From NCBI RefSeq assembly GCF_020921035.1, contig NC_063153.1:15748001-15812000 (forward strand): a stretch of 64,000 bases of DNA, in the 5' to 3' direction. The DNA is from Rhodamnia argentea. Lineage: Eukaryota; Streptophyta; Magnoliopsida; Myrtales; Myrtaceae. Shown here piece after piece: positions 38,228 to 50,586 of the stretch. The first letter of the stretch is position 1, and each line of letters starts with the position of its first letter. The translations under genes were made by a program, and so were the position numbers. The notes below the pieces were generated by a model that was given only the letters and a program-made list of their open reading frames with translations, searched no databases and was not told where the DNA came from.

Positions 38228-39900
38228 ATGCTGAAGCAAATTCTGAACAAAATACCACGTAAGTCACCAAAAGGTGATTCCCAGGATACTGCTGGGAATG
38301 ACCCTGGTGACAATTCCAATGGTTTTCAGTGTACGATTGGAGGGGGTACTTTCTCAAGCCGATTTAATGTTGTCAAGAGGGTGTCGTCTGCAGTTTTCCC
38401 TGCTAGCATGATGACAGGACTGGAGGCTGTCGAGCCATTTATGTCATTCAAAGATGTATCGAATTCCCAGAAGCAGAACCTGTTCATCAGTAAGTTGAAC
38501 TTCTGCTGCAAGGTTTATGATTTCAGCGATTCCGATAAGAACTACACAGAAATAAATTCTAAGCATGAAACTTTGATCGAGCTTGTCGAATTTGTTTCTA
38601 GTGGATCAGCTAAGTTCAATGAATCAGCAATAGCTGCCATGTGTAAGATGTGCGCGATCAACTTGTTTAGGGTCTTCCCTCCGAAGTACCGGTCAAATAG
38701 CTCTGGAGGTGAAGCTGAGGATGAGGAACCAATATTTGACCCTGCATGGTCACATCTACAAATCGTGTATGACTTGCTACTCCGTTTTATCAGTTACAAT
38801 TCTCTTGATGCAAAGGTTGCAAAGAAATATGTAGATGATTCTTTTATGTCGAGGATGCTTGACCTCTTCGATTCTGAGGATCCGAGAGAAAGAGACTGCT
38901 TGAAAACGATTCTGCACCGAATTTACGGGAAGTTCATGGTGCACAGACCCTTTATCAGGAAGGCCGTCAGTAATATCATATACCGTTTTGTTTTTGAAAC
39001 AGAACGGCACAATGGAATTGCTGAGTTGTTAGAGATCTTTGGAAGTGTAATTACTGGGTTTGCATTGCCGTTGAAGGAGGAACATAGGATGTTCTTATTG
39101 AGGGCTCTAATCCCTCTGCATAAACCAAAGTCAGTGGGCGTGTATCATCAACAGCTAACATACTGTGTTATCCAGTTTGTAGAAAAAGATCCGAAATTGG
39201 CCAGTGACGTGATCAAGGGCCTATTGAAGTGTTGGCCCCTGACGAACAGCCAGAAGGAGTTGATGTTCTTGAGTGAGCTGGAAGAGGTTTTAGAGATGAC
39301 TAGTTTGGTTGAATTCCAGAAGATCATGGTCCCACTCTTTCGGCGCATTGGATGCTGTCTCACTAGCTCACATTACCAGGTGAATTTTTCTTATAAACAG
39401 AGATTGATGTATTGCTGTGCACTATGCTTAATTAATCTTACTTATTTACTGAAAGTTAGAAAGAAGAGCATTCTGACTTCTGTTTAAAGTTGTTGAAATT
39501 TGGACCTGACAGAAGAACCTCATTTTTTTCTCAATTACTGCAGGTAGCAGAACGTGCTCATTTGCTATGGAACAATGAGCACGTCCTTCATCTGGTCACT
39601 CAAAACAGGCAGGTGGTTCTGCCCCTCGTCTTCTCATCTCTTGAGCAGAACATACAAAACCATTGGAACCAAGCTGTGCTCAACCTCACGAGAAATCTTA
39701 AAAAGATTTTAACAGAAATGGATGAAGAACTCATGTCCGCATGCCAGCGCAAGCTGGAAGAAGACAACTTTTTGTCAAATGTGGCTGCCGAGAAGCGAAG
39801 AGCAACATGGGAACGCTTGGAAAATGCCACTGCTGTCCAACCTGTGTGCAATAATATCTTCCTTTCGGTTGAACCCGCCACATGCTCCATCACCTGCTGA
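38228..39900 (+). CDS. Serine/threonine protein phosphatase 2A regulatory subunit B' (B56 family)
   Basis: Exons 38228-39379 and 39544-39900 give 502 aa. The start [12 protein letters not shown] is typical of plant B' subunits of the theta/eta/gamma type and is the first ATG after the leader acceptor, although the frame is open further upstream. The B56 HEAT-like core is complete, with the hallmark [20 protein letters not shown] at 217-236 and [12 protein letters not shown] further on. The tail is basic and charged ([20 protein letters not shown]), as in this family. B' subunits select substrates and location for the PP2A A/C core enzyme; plant members act in brassinosteroid, defence and stress signalling. 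Which Arabidopsis paralogue is closest cannot be decided by eye. Confidence 0.95.
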
Positions 39901-42900
39901 GAGTAGTCTCAGTAAGGGAAACTAATAACGGCAATCTGACCCGATCGAGTCATGTCTGTACATTTGTTAGGCCAAGTTTAATATTGTTAGTGGAGCTTGA
40001 TCTCTGAGATGAATGTAGACTTAAAAATGCGAGCAGTTTTTTACTTCCGCATGGGGGTTTTTGTGTGGTGGGAATGGGAAGCAGTTTCCCTTGAAATCGT
40101 CCATAGCCATGGTTCCTCTCGTTCCAGTATCTTAGGCTCAGTATGTTTGCTTTTATTCTTTGGAAGTTGTATCCGATGTGCCTGCTGAGAACATTCGCAT
40201 CGCGTCATGTTCTTTTACGGCCATTTGGTAGGCACATTTTCGCCGTTTGACGTGTTCGCTGTTTGACATGGGAATTCGACAATGTATAGTAGAGCTTGTC
40301 TTGTCTGGCTACATTTGCTATAGTTATGTTCTTTGTAAGCTATACCTTTCGCTCTTGCAAAAGCATGCCATCGCCTCTTAGCCTTTCGGACTTAAGCACC
40401 AGTTAGCAAACCTGTAGTCATTCCATGAATTGCACATTTCAGAAGAGGCGTGGTGCCCATCTCATCAAAATGCTTTGGTTTAACAGATGCTGGGCAAAAG
40501 AGGTAACTTTGCCTCTCTTCAGGCTCAGGAACCACTGTTTTACTTTTGTGGGTTCTGTTAGATAATATACAAGGCTTCTCAAGTTTTGAAACTTTGTCAA
40601 CTTCAGTCTGTGACCTTATGCTTCAATGGTTTCCTTTCTTCAGTTGCCCTGTCCATTCTGGGGTGGTTGTGATGCTAAAATTCTTGGTCTGGTCTGGTCT
40701 GGCCTGGCCTGGCCTAAAACTGGGGAATGAGATTCTTCTACCTAAGTAATACATGACCTTTGATGACTGGCAACTAGTGCTTTTGTACATTTGCAGGTGC
40801 ATCAAGAAATTCTTGTGATTCCTGCTGACAGAACCCATCATCAGGCCAGCGGCTGTCAAACTTCCCTTCTCAGGCAGTTGAGCACAAGCAATCTTCATGC
40901 ATGATGTTGCCAAAAAGGAACGGAATGAAGATGGGTCATGCCCCCATTTACATCTACTGTATTATTTACCGCTCTGCGCGGTAGCTCAATTGGTCACTAG
41001 TTCGACATACGTCGTAATTTGATTTTATGTTCCTGGGCATGCGTCTCGGGCGGCATTGCATAACCATTGGAAGAGAGTCAAGACTAATAGACATGCTGGT
41101 GAGACTAAGGTGATCGGCTCGGTTTTCGGGTTGCATTAACGGCTTGAATGTTACAAATTCCATAAAATTTATGGGACTTTCCTTCTCCTAATTCGGACAA
41201 CTATGATATCACATCAATCTTGTTCTCCACATGAGTTGTGTTACCTTCTAATTGGGTAATTGAAAGTAATGATTGATACTGAAATTTATGGTTTATTTCT
41301 TCTTTTTCACTGCGAAAATATTAAGGTCGGCAAAGGAAAATTTGAGGGACACAAACGTTGCCACGTGGAAAGACTTAGTCAGAGTCAAGTGTAGCTGACG
41401 CCATGGCTTAAGTCACACGTCTTGCAGTGACAAGGATGCATGGCCTTGTCCCTACCTTGAACATTTGCATCACTTGCTTAATTAATTAACATAACATGTG
41501 CCCAACATTAAAGGTAACCCATTTATTCTGGAAAAATCTTTTTAGGAGGGACAATTTTACATATTTCTGCCAAATCCTTCTATTATTGATTGGTACCATT
41601 TCGATGTGTTTCGATTCTTCCGAACAAGAGAGGTTTGATGCTTTTGAATTCATTGTATTAATTCCACTTCCTACAAGATATTTTTATGATCTCGGCTCAT
41701 GATTCAATTGCCATGTATTTAGTATTGAGCCTCAAGTTTATGTTTTTATGTGTCGCGGACTCAAAAAGAAAGTTCAGAATTTTCCACGGAAAGCAAATAT
41801 TTGATCTTAGGTGCATTTCCCTCCGGCATATTATTGTTTGGGTACGACCGGGCAACTACCGATATCTATTAATATCTTTTCTTAGAATGTTGTTGTTAAA
41901 TAGTTAGATAGATAACTATTTCGTAATATCGACGCAGAAATACCTCTATTTAAATTGAAAACATCGATTTTAGCTCAGCTTTTTGAGAAAAAGTAAATAT
42001 TTGTGAAATAGTAATGTTGTGTTGTGTAGTTATTTCGTGTCTCGGTGCACCCTACTTTTGACGAGTTCGACTTTTGATGAGAGACCATAACCGTGTAATA
42101 AAATGGGTCAAACGATCATAAGCCGAAAGTGCGAAACCGAGCCTAAATTCTCTCGGATAGACGAGATTTTGGTGAAACTTCGAATGTAACTTCAATTTAA
42201 TTTCAATTGTAAAGGTTGATCGATACATTTGACATTGTTGGGAGGACCTATGAAAATGTCAAAGATGGACATTTCTTAAGTTTATTTAGCAATAGGTCCT
42301 TTGCCTCTAGCCAAAGTGAATTCTTGATTTTTCATCATTGATATAGTGGAATGATGAAACGGTTGGTATTACCGATGTCCTATTATTGGGGTGTTAATGA
42401 ATATTCCACTTCATCCCACTTAATGATCTTCCTAGGGAGAGGGACACTGATTTGCAGCATTTGATTTTGGTTCTTCTGCATCATCACATCCACAAGAATA
42501 AGATCTAATTTAATGAATGTCCTAGAAATCTAGAGTGGAAAAAACATAACCAAAAAAAAAAAAAAACCCAAGGACATACGACCTTTACCCTCTTTCCAAA
42601 AAAGTATCAATCATAATCTAGAGCCGTTCATCATATGAAATTTCACAGACAGCGTAAATGGTTCATTAAATCGATATTTCCACCGTTAGAGATGAAATGA
42701 ACGATTATAATGTTATAGATCAATCGAAACAAATAAGAATTCTGTGGAAAATTGAATTGAAGAATTTTCTGTATAATTCGATATATCATAATGAACATTA
42801 GACCCGCCTATTTATGGGGCTATCGAATATAACATATATCGATCAAGATATGTACAAAAATCATGAGAGATACTAAAAAAAACTAACATAAATATTATCG

Positions 42901-43070
42901 TTGTCTCTAATGTAGAAAACTATTGTAGAGAATTATCGTAATTATATCTAACGAAACGGTTAATATAAATGGTTGAATAGTTGAGTCAGGAGCCTCCAAA
43001 ATATGAAGGAGGAGGATAAGAGAAAGGAGCATAGTTGGAAGCTGCCACCAAGTTTCCTTCTGTGTCCTCT
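39901..43070. other. Intergenic DNA
   Basis: No supported gene. A short CTGGTCTGGTCTGGCCTGGCCTGG-like run occurs at about 40688-40713. The remainder is AT-rich with scattered decayed repeats; the last part should contain the CYSTM gene promoter. Confidence 0.5.
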
Positions 43071-43077
43071 CATGGCG

Positions 43078-43085
43078 TATATATT
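43078..43085 (+). promoter_or_regulatory. TATA box of the CYSTM gene
   Basis: TATATATT stands about 210 bases before the start codon, implying transcription from about 43110. Confidence 0.5.
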
Positions 43086-43162
43086 TTCCATTTTTCTTTC
43101 TGGATAATTTTAAACGAAAAAGAAACAATATCCATCCTTTTCTTTCTTGCCTTCCTTCCTTA

Positions 43163-43246
43163 ATGGCATCCTTGAGCCTTTTTTATTCCCTTCTTCAGCT
43201 CACCTTCATCATCTTCTGCTCTCTCTTACTCTACTCCCAGCTCTGA
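43163..43246 (+). promoter_or_regulatory. 27-codon hydrophobic upstream ORF before CYSTM
   Basis: ATG 43163 to TGA 43244-43246 lies in the predicted leader. Its peptide (MASLSLFYSLLQLTF and on) is almost wholly hydrophobic, like a signal or membrane segment. It ends 44 bases before the main start and is in the same frame with a stop between. Confidence 0.5.
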
Positions 43247-43253
43247 TCACAGA

Positions 43254-43260
<7 letters not shown>

Positions 43261-43284
<24 letters not shown>
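43261..43284 (+). repeat. (GACA)6 microsatellite in the CYSTM leader
   Basis: Six perfect GACA units end six bases before the start codon at 43291, bracketed by GAGA on both sides. Confidence 0.95.
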
Positions 43285-43286
<2 letters not shown>

Positions 43287-43290
43287 GACC

Positions 43291-43778
43291 ATGTTTGCTC
43301 CGCCAGGCTATCAGCAAGTGTCGCACGTCGATCACGTCCGTCGACGCCATGAAGAAAAGGGCTGCCTCTACGCCTGGTTGGTCTCTGTTCATAGCCCTCA
43401 TAACCTCCTCCTCCTCCTCCTCCTTCTCGTGTTCTTCTTCTTGTGGTCATCAGTGGCTCTCTCTTTCGTCGTTTTCTCCTCTAATGGTGGTCAAAATTTT
43501 GGCGTTTTGCTAATTATGACTCGCAGTGATCGCCCACATACGATCTTAGACCACATATGTTTGACGCGTTTTCACGAAAACGTATGTATTATCATCTTCT
43601 CCGTCGTCGTCGTCGTCGTATCCTTTGTCGTCGCGTCATTTGTATTGATGGGTTTTTTCTTTCCTTTTTGTTGCAATGGTCTTTTGGAAAGTGCAGCCTG
43701 TTCGCGCTGTGTTGCTGCTTCTGCTGCTTCGAGACTTGCGAGTATTGCTTGGAGATGATCTGTTGCTGCTGCTCCTAA
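43291..43778 (+). CDS. CYSTM-family cysteine-rich transmembrane peptide
   Basis: Exons 43291-43376 and 43697-43778 make a 55-aa peptide; the split codon TG|C gives Cys29. Both exons are too short to be called alone, but the join restores a typical CYSTM protein: a short Pro/Tyr N terminus (MFAPPGYQQV), a charged stretch VRRRHEEKG, then the Cys-rich module CLYACLFALCCCFCC followed by ETCEYCLEMICCCCS. The module is predicted to insert in membranes and form homo- or heterodimers. CYSTM proteins in plants and fungi are linked to stress tolerance (family knowledge). The intron is 320 bp with donor GTTGGT and acceptor GTGCAG. Confidence rests on the match of the joined sequence to the family pattern. 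Confidence 0.85.
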
Positions 43779-44452
43779 AACAAACAACACCACATGAACA
43801 TCATCATGTGTGCGTATCACTCCCTCGGTGCCCATGATGTTCTCTAAGATTGTGGCTTCTTCTGTGTATCTTACTATGAAATAATATGAAGCCTCACTTC
43901 TTGTGTATCTTCTAATATACCTGAAGAAGTTCCATGGCAATTCTGGGTTAACACATTTCCTTTATCTGATCCAAGCGAATGCCATTTCAGGCATAACACG
44001 GATTCGTGGCCACGAGGGCGCTTCCGACTGCGAAATGCTTGTACTTTGCAACTCAAGTTATGTCAAGAAACTAAATGAGTAGAAAATATTTGAAGCAACG
44101 AAAATATAACTCCATGCTACGTGTACCCCCTTTCTTATTTCTACCGGAAAATTAGATCTTTTTCACGGTCGAAAGTAGCAACCAACATTAACCAAGAGCA
44201 AAGAGTACGTTTAGCTGACGTTTTGTTGAGATAATGAAACAGTCGTCTTCAATACTTCCTCAGTTCGTAGCCAACTCAAGAACCATCACAAGGATTATGA
44301 GGTTTGCCCGGTTCACTGCTTACAAAAGGAATAATTACCTGATCGCATAGGGCCCTGTAAGAACTTGCAATCTCACGGGAGTTATTCAGTTAGGGCCCCG
44401 TGAGAACTACCTTCGCGATCTATCAATAACTATTCAGCTAGAAAAGATGACT
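43779..44452. other. Region between convergent CYSTM and PGR genes
   Basis: The 3' ends of the two genes face each other here. No coding region is seen; this should hold both 3' UTRs. Confidence 0.55.
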
Positions 44453-46708
44453 TCAGAAGATGTACACGCAGGCGATGGAGGTCAGCATAGTGGTCATCAA
44501 TATCGAAACGAGGTTCACAGCATTGTTGTCCAAAATACCGAGTCCTGAAATCTTCTTGACTGTTGGCCCTGGTTTACCAACAATCTGCAGAAAATCACGA
44601 AAAATTTCGATTACACCACGTGAAATGTCTTGTGATTTTGAACATTGTAGTGCATGTATTGGTTTAACATGTCGATGATGACGCGAGTGCTATAGTATAC
44701 GGACCTTATTCCGAACTGTGCAGAATCCACTGAACTGTAACGTGGCTCCAAGCAGAGAATCTATGACACTCCCACAAAGTCCCGCCAAGGTGGACAGGGG
44801 TATCACTAATAATTGCTTCAAAGCCACATCCAACGTGCATTTTGTTGTGAGAAATCCAACAAGCACGAATGATATCCCTATTACAGCGCCCGCCGCTGCA
44901 GCAGCCATTAGTCCCTGAACAGTCACGCCACCATTTGTGCCCTTCCGCACAGGCTGTTGGCGATACAGAAACCAATTAGAGACGACACTAAAATTCTCAC
45001 AGAAGTAAACTATATCATTCTCTTGCATGAATAACTAGAGTACGAGGTAAGGCAGCTTCCTGTTTACCCTTTTCCTTGCTTACTTGCAGGGTAGGATTGA
45101 ACCTGCTTAATGACGTAATGTATATATGAATATGATCAGCAGAACGTTCATGAGTACAAAAGAATTCAGAGGAGGAAAATTCATGAATCTTTGGAGCCGC
45201 CTCAATCACTCCATTCATAGAAACTGAAATTATTTGCAAGAATTTTCAGCTAGCAATTCAGCTTGAATTGTAAAGGCCTTAGGATGCCTCAGTGGATGGG
45301 AAAAGTAAAACCACTGAAGTCAATGCTCAGGAGCAAATCCATCAGCCATGAACATGCCAATGGCTAAAAGTTCAGGAGTCCTTTTCCACCAAAAGCCATA
45401 ATCAAATGCCGCATTATCCTAATGCTGAAATTGCAGGTAGTTGATAAAACAGACGCCTAAAACTGAAGGGACTAATGACAATATACTCCAACTCGCAAGG
45501 GAAAACTCCTAACAGTGCAATGGGCACAAAGAAAAAGAACAGAACATACACACCTTGAAGGTCGTGATTAGTCGTGGCTGCTCGTCACTAAGAATTCCGA
45601 GCTCTGAAGACCATGTGTCTCCATTACAGCAAGAATAGTGACCAATTACACCACCAATAAGAGATGTAATCAGAGCTGATTTTCCGGAGTCCAAGCACTC
45701 ATCCTTCCATCCAGTTAATGTCCAGATAACCACGACAAGAACCGTAGCAATGGCGCTATTTGATAGGACCTGTACCCTGTTAAGAAAAGTCAAGCAAACA
45801 TCATGGACATCAGCGTTGATAAATATAAGAACTTGATCCGCAGAAGCTGCATTCTCTTCACAGGTCAATTAGGCATCGGACACATAACCAGTGCCCAAAT
45901 AAGATCATCAGTTATGCCTGTGAGCGCATGAAAGATGGGGAAGATATGCCGAGCGCAACTCAGCCACATGTTAAGCAAGGTTTCATTTTGGACAGACTGG
46001 TCGACGGTTGCAAGGTTCGAAAGAAGTGTGTAAAAGACACTCAAGTTTGTTTGTTCAACATTCTCTCGATAGCTTCACACTTCAGAGGTAACCAAAGAAG
46101 TAATCCCTGAATATCCTAACTATGCTATAAGTATGAGAAACACCCATTGAATTGCTAAGTACTTAGTCCCTTTCTTTTCATTGCAAGAAGGCATGGCATT
46201 CATTGGAAAGCGCTAAAATAGAATCACCAATCAGCTCAAACCAAGCTGTACCAATAATCCCACCTACAATTTGCGAGCAACGCTGGCACAAAAATTGAAC
46301 TTTTCGATCGAGCTCGAGACACAGAGAGAGAGAGCAAAGATTTACCAATTTCTCTGTCCACCCTCCTTGAAATCAGGGTCAACCTTGCGCTTCTTCTCCT
46401 CCCCAACTTTGGTCAACTTCGACGAAGTGAAGAAGAAAACGAGCAACATAGCCCCATACCTACTCAAATTCGATACCCACGAAGACAATCCAATCGAAAT
46501 TTCGCAGAATAAAATCAAGGGATTTCGTTCGTGAAAGCAAAGAAAGCGGCCGGACTCACCTGTACCCAGCCGCGATGTGAACGGCCATGACGAGGAACCC
46601 GGCGAGTGCCCCCGAAAAGTCGAGCGATTTCCGCCCGTAAGCTCTGACCGCAACCAAAGAAGCGACGAGAGCCGCAACCGCCGGTCGAACCAAGTGGGTT
46701 CCTTCCAT
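44453..46708 (-). CDS. PGR: DUF92/TMEM19 integral membrane protein, PGR type
   Basis: Five minus-strand exons, in order of transcription 46708-46560, 46459-46346, 45776-45554, 44953-44705 and 44584-44453, give 288 aa, the usual TMEM19/PGR length. Several hydrophobic helices are evident (VRPAVAALVASLVAV, LVVVIWTLTGW, AAAAAGAVIGISFVLVGF, and the C-terminal helix). Family-typical motifs are RKSLDFSGALAGFLVM, CCNGDTWSSELGIL, PVRKGTNGGVTVQG, SVIDSLLGATLQFSG and LDNNAVNLVS. DUF92 includes the phytyl-phosphate kinase VTE6, a distinct plastid relative; this sequence looks closer to the animal TMEM19-like branch, called PGR in Arabidopsis and reported to affect glucose responses at the plasma membrane. 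Biochemical activity is unknown. Confidence 0.92.
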
Positions 46709-47046
46709 TTGCTGCAGCGAAAGTGACGGGTGTTTGCTTTCTGGGAGGATTTTGGGGAGCCCTTTGAAACTGAGATTGTCAGAACGAGGAGGGACTAGGG
46801 AGGGGAGGAGAAGTTGGTGGGTGTCCGTACCTCGGCGCAATAATTCTGGCTTCGTTGCTTTTGCTCAGTTTCATTTATGGGGGGACCTTTTTCCGTACAA
46901 AAGTAGCCCGGCAAAATTTAGTGGTACCTAAGGAACCTAATCATTTTAGGACGGCACCACAATTCGTTGCGGCAAAGTTTCAAAACAAAGTTCGAAGTGC
47001 ATTTATCTTTTGTAAAAAGGGTTCTAAGCGAATCTTATTTCAGACA
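46709..47046. other. Upstream region of PGR
   Basis: Contains the PGR leader and promoter, read leftwards. No ATG precedes the start on the minus strand for at least 140 bases. No clear TATA box was seen. Confidence 0.5.
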
Positions 47047-47572
47047 AGGGTTCTAAGTACCCAATTTTATTTCAAAAGAGGGCCCCAGTTCGCCGGCAGT
47101 AAGTGTGTAATATTTTCGGCGAGTTGAATAAGGGCATTTTTGTCCAAAAAAAATTGAATTAGAAAAAAGCCAAAACTTCCAAAACCCAGGTTCTCTTCTT
47201 CGCTTCTCCAACCCCGCGTTCATCCACGAACAGGGAGCTGGCAGAGCGTGCGACCAGGAGGTGGCAGCGACGATTATGCCGGGGGCGTGCGACCAGGAGC
47301 GGCGGCGGCGATGGCGACCTTCAAAGGTGAGGGATTTTGAAAGAAACTAGAAGATTTCTCCTCCTAGGGTTCACGAAAATCCTTCGCCCCAATTCAAAAA
47401 TTGTTTCGATCGTCTTCCGTGTTACCTGCGTGATTCGGCCGAGGTCCGGTGGTGCTGGCGACGGGCGACCAGACAGCGGCTCTGCAACCGCGAGAAAGCT
47501 CCGACCACCAACCCAACCATGGCCTATTCGAAGGTGGAGACGCTGTGCGACTTGCTCAATGGAGGGTCGATA
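47047..47572 (+). repeat. Left arm of a 0.53-kb inverted duplication
   Basis: This arm matches 50587-51114 on the opposite strand along its whole length, with scattered substitutions and small indels. It looks like the 5' end of a gene: AT-rich flank, GC-rich leader, then an ATG at 47520 opening MAYSKVETLCDLLNGGS in both copies, where similarity stops. I do not recognise the source gene. Confidence 0.85.
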
Positions 47573-49484
47573 GCTTCGGATCCTCTTCTTACCAAAAAAT
47601 CGTGTTTTACGATGAAATATCGTTTGTAGCTTAATCATTGCACTTAAAATTTGGTAGTTCTTCTGCATCATTCTACTGTCACTAACCGAACATAGCATTG
47701 TAGCCTCTGCAATGATACCATGGTTTTGCAAAGAAAGTTTCTCATGATCCGCCATATTTTCCCGGTAAGGTGAGCCCTCGCATTATGTCAAGTCGAATGG
47801 GAAAAACAGAATTTTGGCATAGGAGATCACCTGGTAAGAAGCCATCATTGCAGCTCTGTTATCATATTGATTATGTACCTTTTGCCTTGGGCTTGACTTG
47901 ATAGGTCAAGAAGGTCGGAAAAGTCGGCCCATGCTATATGCATAATCAGCCATTCAATCTCGGATACCAATGATACTCACTCAACTCAAGTCATTTTGCC
48001 GCAGAAGCCACTTGCTCGTAAATCAGACATGTGAGTCTTCATCACATGTAGTTAAATAAAAAGTTGTCACTGGGTCCCTTGGGATATGGATTAAAGCCAT
48101 AGAAGACCTCCCTTTGTTGCTTAATAGTTATATAAGACCTCTCTGTCTTGCTTTGCATGTTTGTCAGTAGACTCATGGTTCACAGTAGATGCATTCTATA
48201 GACAAAAGCATAATACACGTCTGACAGAATTATGTTGTTAGGAAAATGAAAATGCCTATATCTGAAGATATAACTGGATTGGTTTGAGATGGCCTCCAGA
48301 ATAATGGCATCCTTTATCACATGGAGGCTGTAAAATATTTGGTAGGAAAAGCTTGGCGCAGAGAACCAATGCCCTATTTAGGTGCTCCTAGGTTTAATTC
48401 GACCAAATATTTATGTCATGAGAATTGACTGCCAAATAGATAGATAAAAGTTTAAGATGTGTGTTCAAATTGTGACTTTCTTTCGGGTACCTGTTCTGCT
48501 GCTCCTATGCCCACAATGTAGCTCCAAAAGGGAAATAGATTAGCTTTTGTGACTGCTGAAACAGAACCCAATAACCCTCAACAAGAACTGAAACCCGGTA
48601 TGGAGTTCCTTGGTTCATTGGATGCAAATATTCTTTGATATATACGACAGAAATGTGCCCCCAAACGAAACAACCACGAAGTTGACAACTGCATCATATT
48701 AACTATCATATTAACTATTAGTGGATGTCCCTGTCTCCTTCTCTAGGCATTTTTCTTTGATAACGAAGGTCTGTCATATTAACAAGTCATTAATGGCAAA
48801 AAAATGCTGTCAAGAGAGGATTAATCATCTTATACTTCGATAACGGAAGTGTTTCACCGTTACAGGTTCTCAATCTTTCCGTTGATCTGAATGCTGCAAG
48901 TGCTATCATAGAGCAATGAGTTTCTTGAAATACCGCCTTTGCTATGGCTACCCTGCACGGTGACCTGAACTTTTGCTGCACATGGGAATTTGTTTGTTTC
49001 CTCCCATTCGTTCATCTTATAATTCAGTAAAACGTGATATTCAGAAGCATATGCATCTCAGGTTGTTATTTCAATACAATGTTTCTACACACCCACTCGG
49101 AAATAGCAACATCGTTAGTCGATATATGACATTTCCATCCTGAAGTAGCGGCCCCTTGTGTTCATGAGTAAAAGCATAGAAAGCAGTGGAGATCCTTCCA
49201 ATGCACCCATCTTACTAAGGTGCATTTGGTTGTATCAGCTAGTGTTTATTTCAAAATTTCGTATGGCGTGGGAGCTCACAATATCTTAGGTGAATACGCA
49301 GTAACGTTTCAGAGAACTAAAGAAAGGCAAAGAGGGAACCATTTGACATTCAAGATTCAGAAGTGTAAAGATAAAACTTGAGAATGGCTATATCCCAATG
49401 TCAGCTTAATCATCTTGACACGATCACTCAAGATGACAAGACAAAAACATATTGCTCCAGGGTGGCTTGTTGTAATGTCGTACG
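47573..49484. other. Spacer between the inverted arms, left part
   Basis: No gene recognised. A minus-strand open frame near 47600-47755 starts with an ATG but has no domain I can identify. Confidence 0.45.
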
Positions 49485-49742
49485 GTAGAAGAGTAGTGCT
49501 AGAACTGGGTCAGTCAGTGTAAGAGAAGAAACTTGGACCCAAAAAAAAAAAAAAAAGAAGTGTAAGAGAAGAAACTGATCCACAATCCGCATTGCCAAAG
49601 CCCCAAGTTAAGTAGAAGAGTAGTGCCAAGACTAGGTCAGTCAATGTAAGAGAAGATTAAGACCAAAAAAAAAGGTGTAAGAGAAGAAACCAATCCACAA
49701 TTCGCATTGCCAAAGCCCCAAGTTAAGTAGAAGAGAAGTGCC
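49485..49742 (+). repeat. Two-and-a-bit copy tandem repeat of about 120 bp
   Basis: Units begin with GTAGAAGAG at 49485, 49612 and 49727 (the last partial). They differ by a long A run in the first two and a few substitutions. Each full unit ends with GCATTGCCAAAGCCCCAAG. Confidence 0.85.
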
Positions 49743-49987
49743 GTGTATTTAAAGTCTTCACAGAGACTATATTTAAACGTTGGCGTGAAAGGATAATCTC
49801 TTGTTATGAGTCATTCATTGTCCCAGATTAAGCTGAAGACCAACCTTACCATTGATTATCTGCAGAAACAAATGTAATTCACCTTCCAGGAACCTCTTAG
49901 TCCTGGACATAGGATGTCATCTGACAAAAATGAAGGCAGAAATGTCTGCCAACTCTCACATTTGATTCGGCAAAACACAAAAATTTG

Positions 49988-50476
49988 TATTTAAGCTTCC
50001 ATGAACGAGGGCCGCATTTCCTCTGGCGCTTCTCTTCGTAGCTCTTCTTTATCAGAATTGTCTCAGGAGGAACGAGGCCTTTGTGGATGTCCAGCTCCAT
50101 GTCATTTGTATTTGCACCTTAAAGGTCATAACCAAGGGCATAGTCATCTGGGGTCAAAAGATGACACATCTGGGTCATACCTTGAGCCACCGATATTAAC
50201 CTCAGACGAAACCAACTCCACATCTTAACACAATATATTCGACAAATTATTGCTCTTGAAATCATGAGACACAAGTTTCTTGTTGTTGTGACGCCTTACC
50301 GGAGCAACTTTACCAATAAATTCAACAACTTCACACCATGGCTGCGATTGGCAAAGAAAAAGCCAATTCCTTGATCCATCTGCTTGATTTTTATGGCATG
50401 AGCTGCAGCATCTGTGCTTGAGTATCAGTCGCCCCAGCTAAAAGAATGTCCTGTGAGAAACATGCTGCCTTAATGG
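49988..50476 (-). pseudogene. NMD3: Broken NMD3 (60S ribosomal export adapter) copy
   Basis: Minus-strand translation gives NMD3 segments in order: RQHVSHR, then IKIKQMDQGIGFFFANRSHG, then (after a frameshift) VEFIGKVAPVRR and KLVSHDFKSNN, then VEYIV and ELVSSEVNIGG, then HLLTPDDYALGYDL, a stop, and finally NTNDMELDIHKGLVPPE and IKKSYEEKRQRK with PRSWKLK. At least two frameshifts, one stop and two internal deletions are present, and the zinc-ribbon N terminus and the C terminus are missing. Intact NMD3 escorts 60S subunits out of the nucleus. The fragment begins about 110 bases from the right inverted arm and has the same orientation. Confidence 0.9.
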
Positions 50477-50586
50477 AACAACAGTAACTAGGCAAAATTT
50501 AGCCGAACGAGTTCGAGCAAAATTTAACTGATCTATGGAGGACCAACCAATTCCTTACGCACATTTTGAAAAGCTCGAATATTTTG

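Noticed and set aside
40977..41045. GCGCGGTAGCTCAATTGGT, resembling the start of a tRNA
   Set aside because: The following sequence cannot form anticodon and T arms with a GGTTCGA-type loop; no tRNA can be folded from it.
43147..43758. 203-codon open frame on the plus strand over the CYSTM locus
   Set aside because: It reads through the intron and enters exon 2 in the wrong frame; the spliced 55-aa model fits a known family much better. Its first 27 codons are not part of this frame and are described as the uORF.
48790..48981. Minus-strand open frame between the inverted arms
   Set aside because: Checked for further NMD3 segments; none could be aligned, and no other domain is visible.
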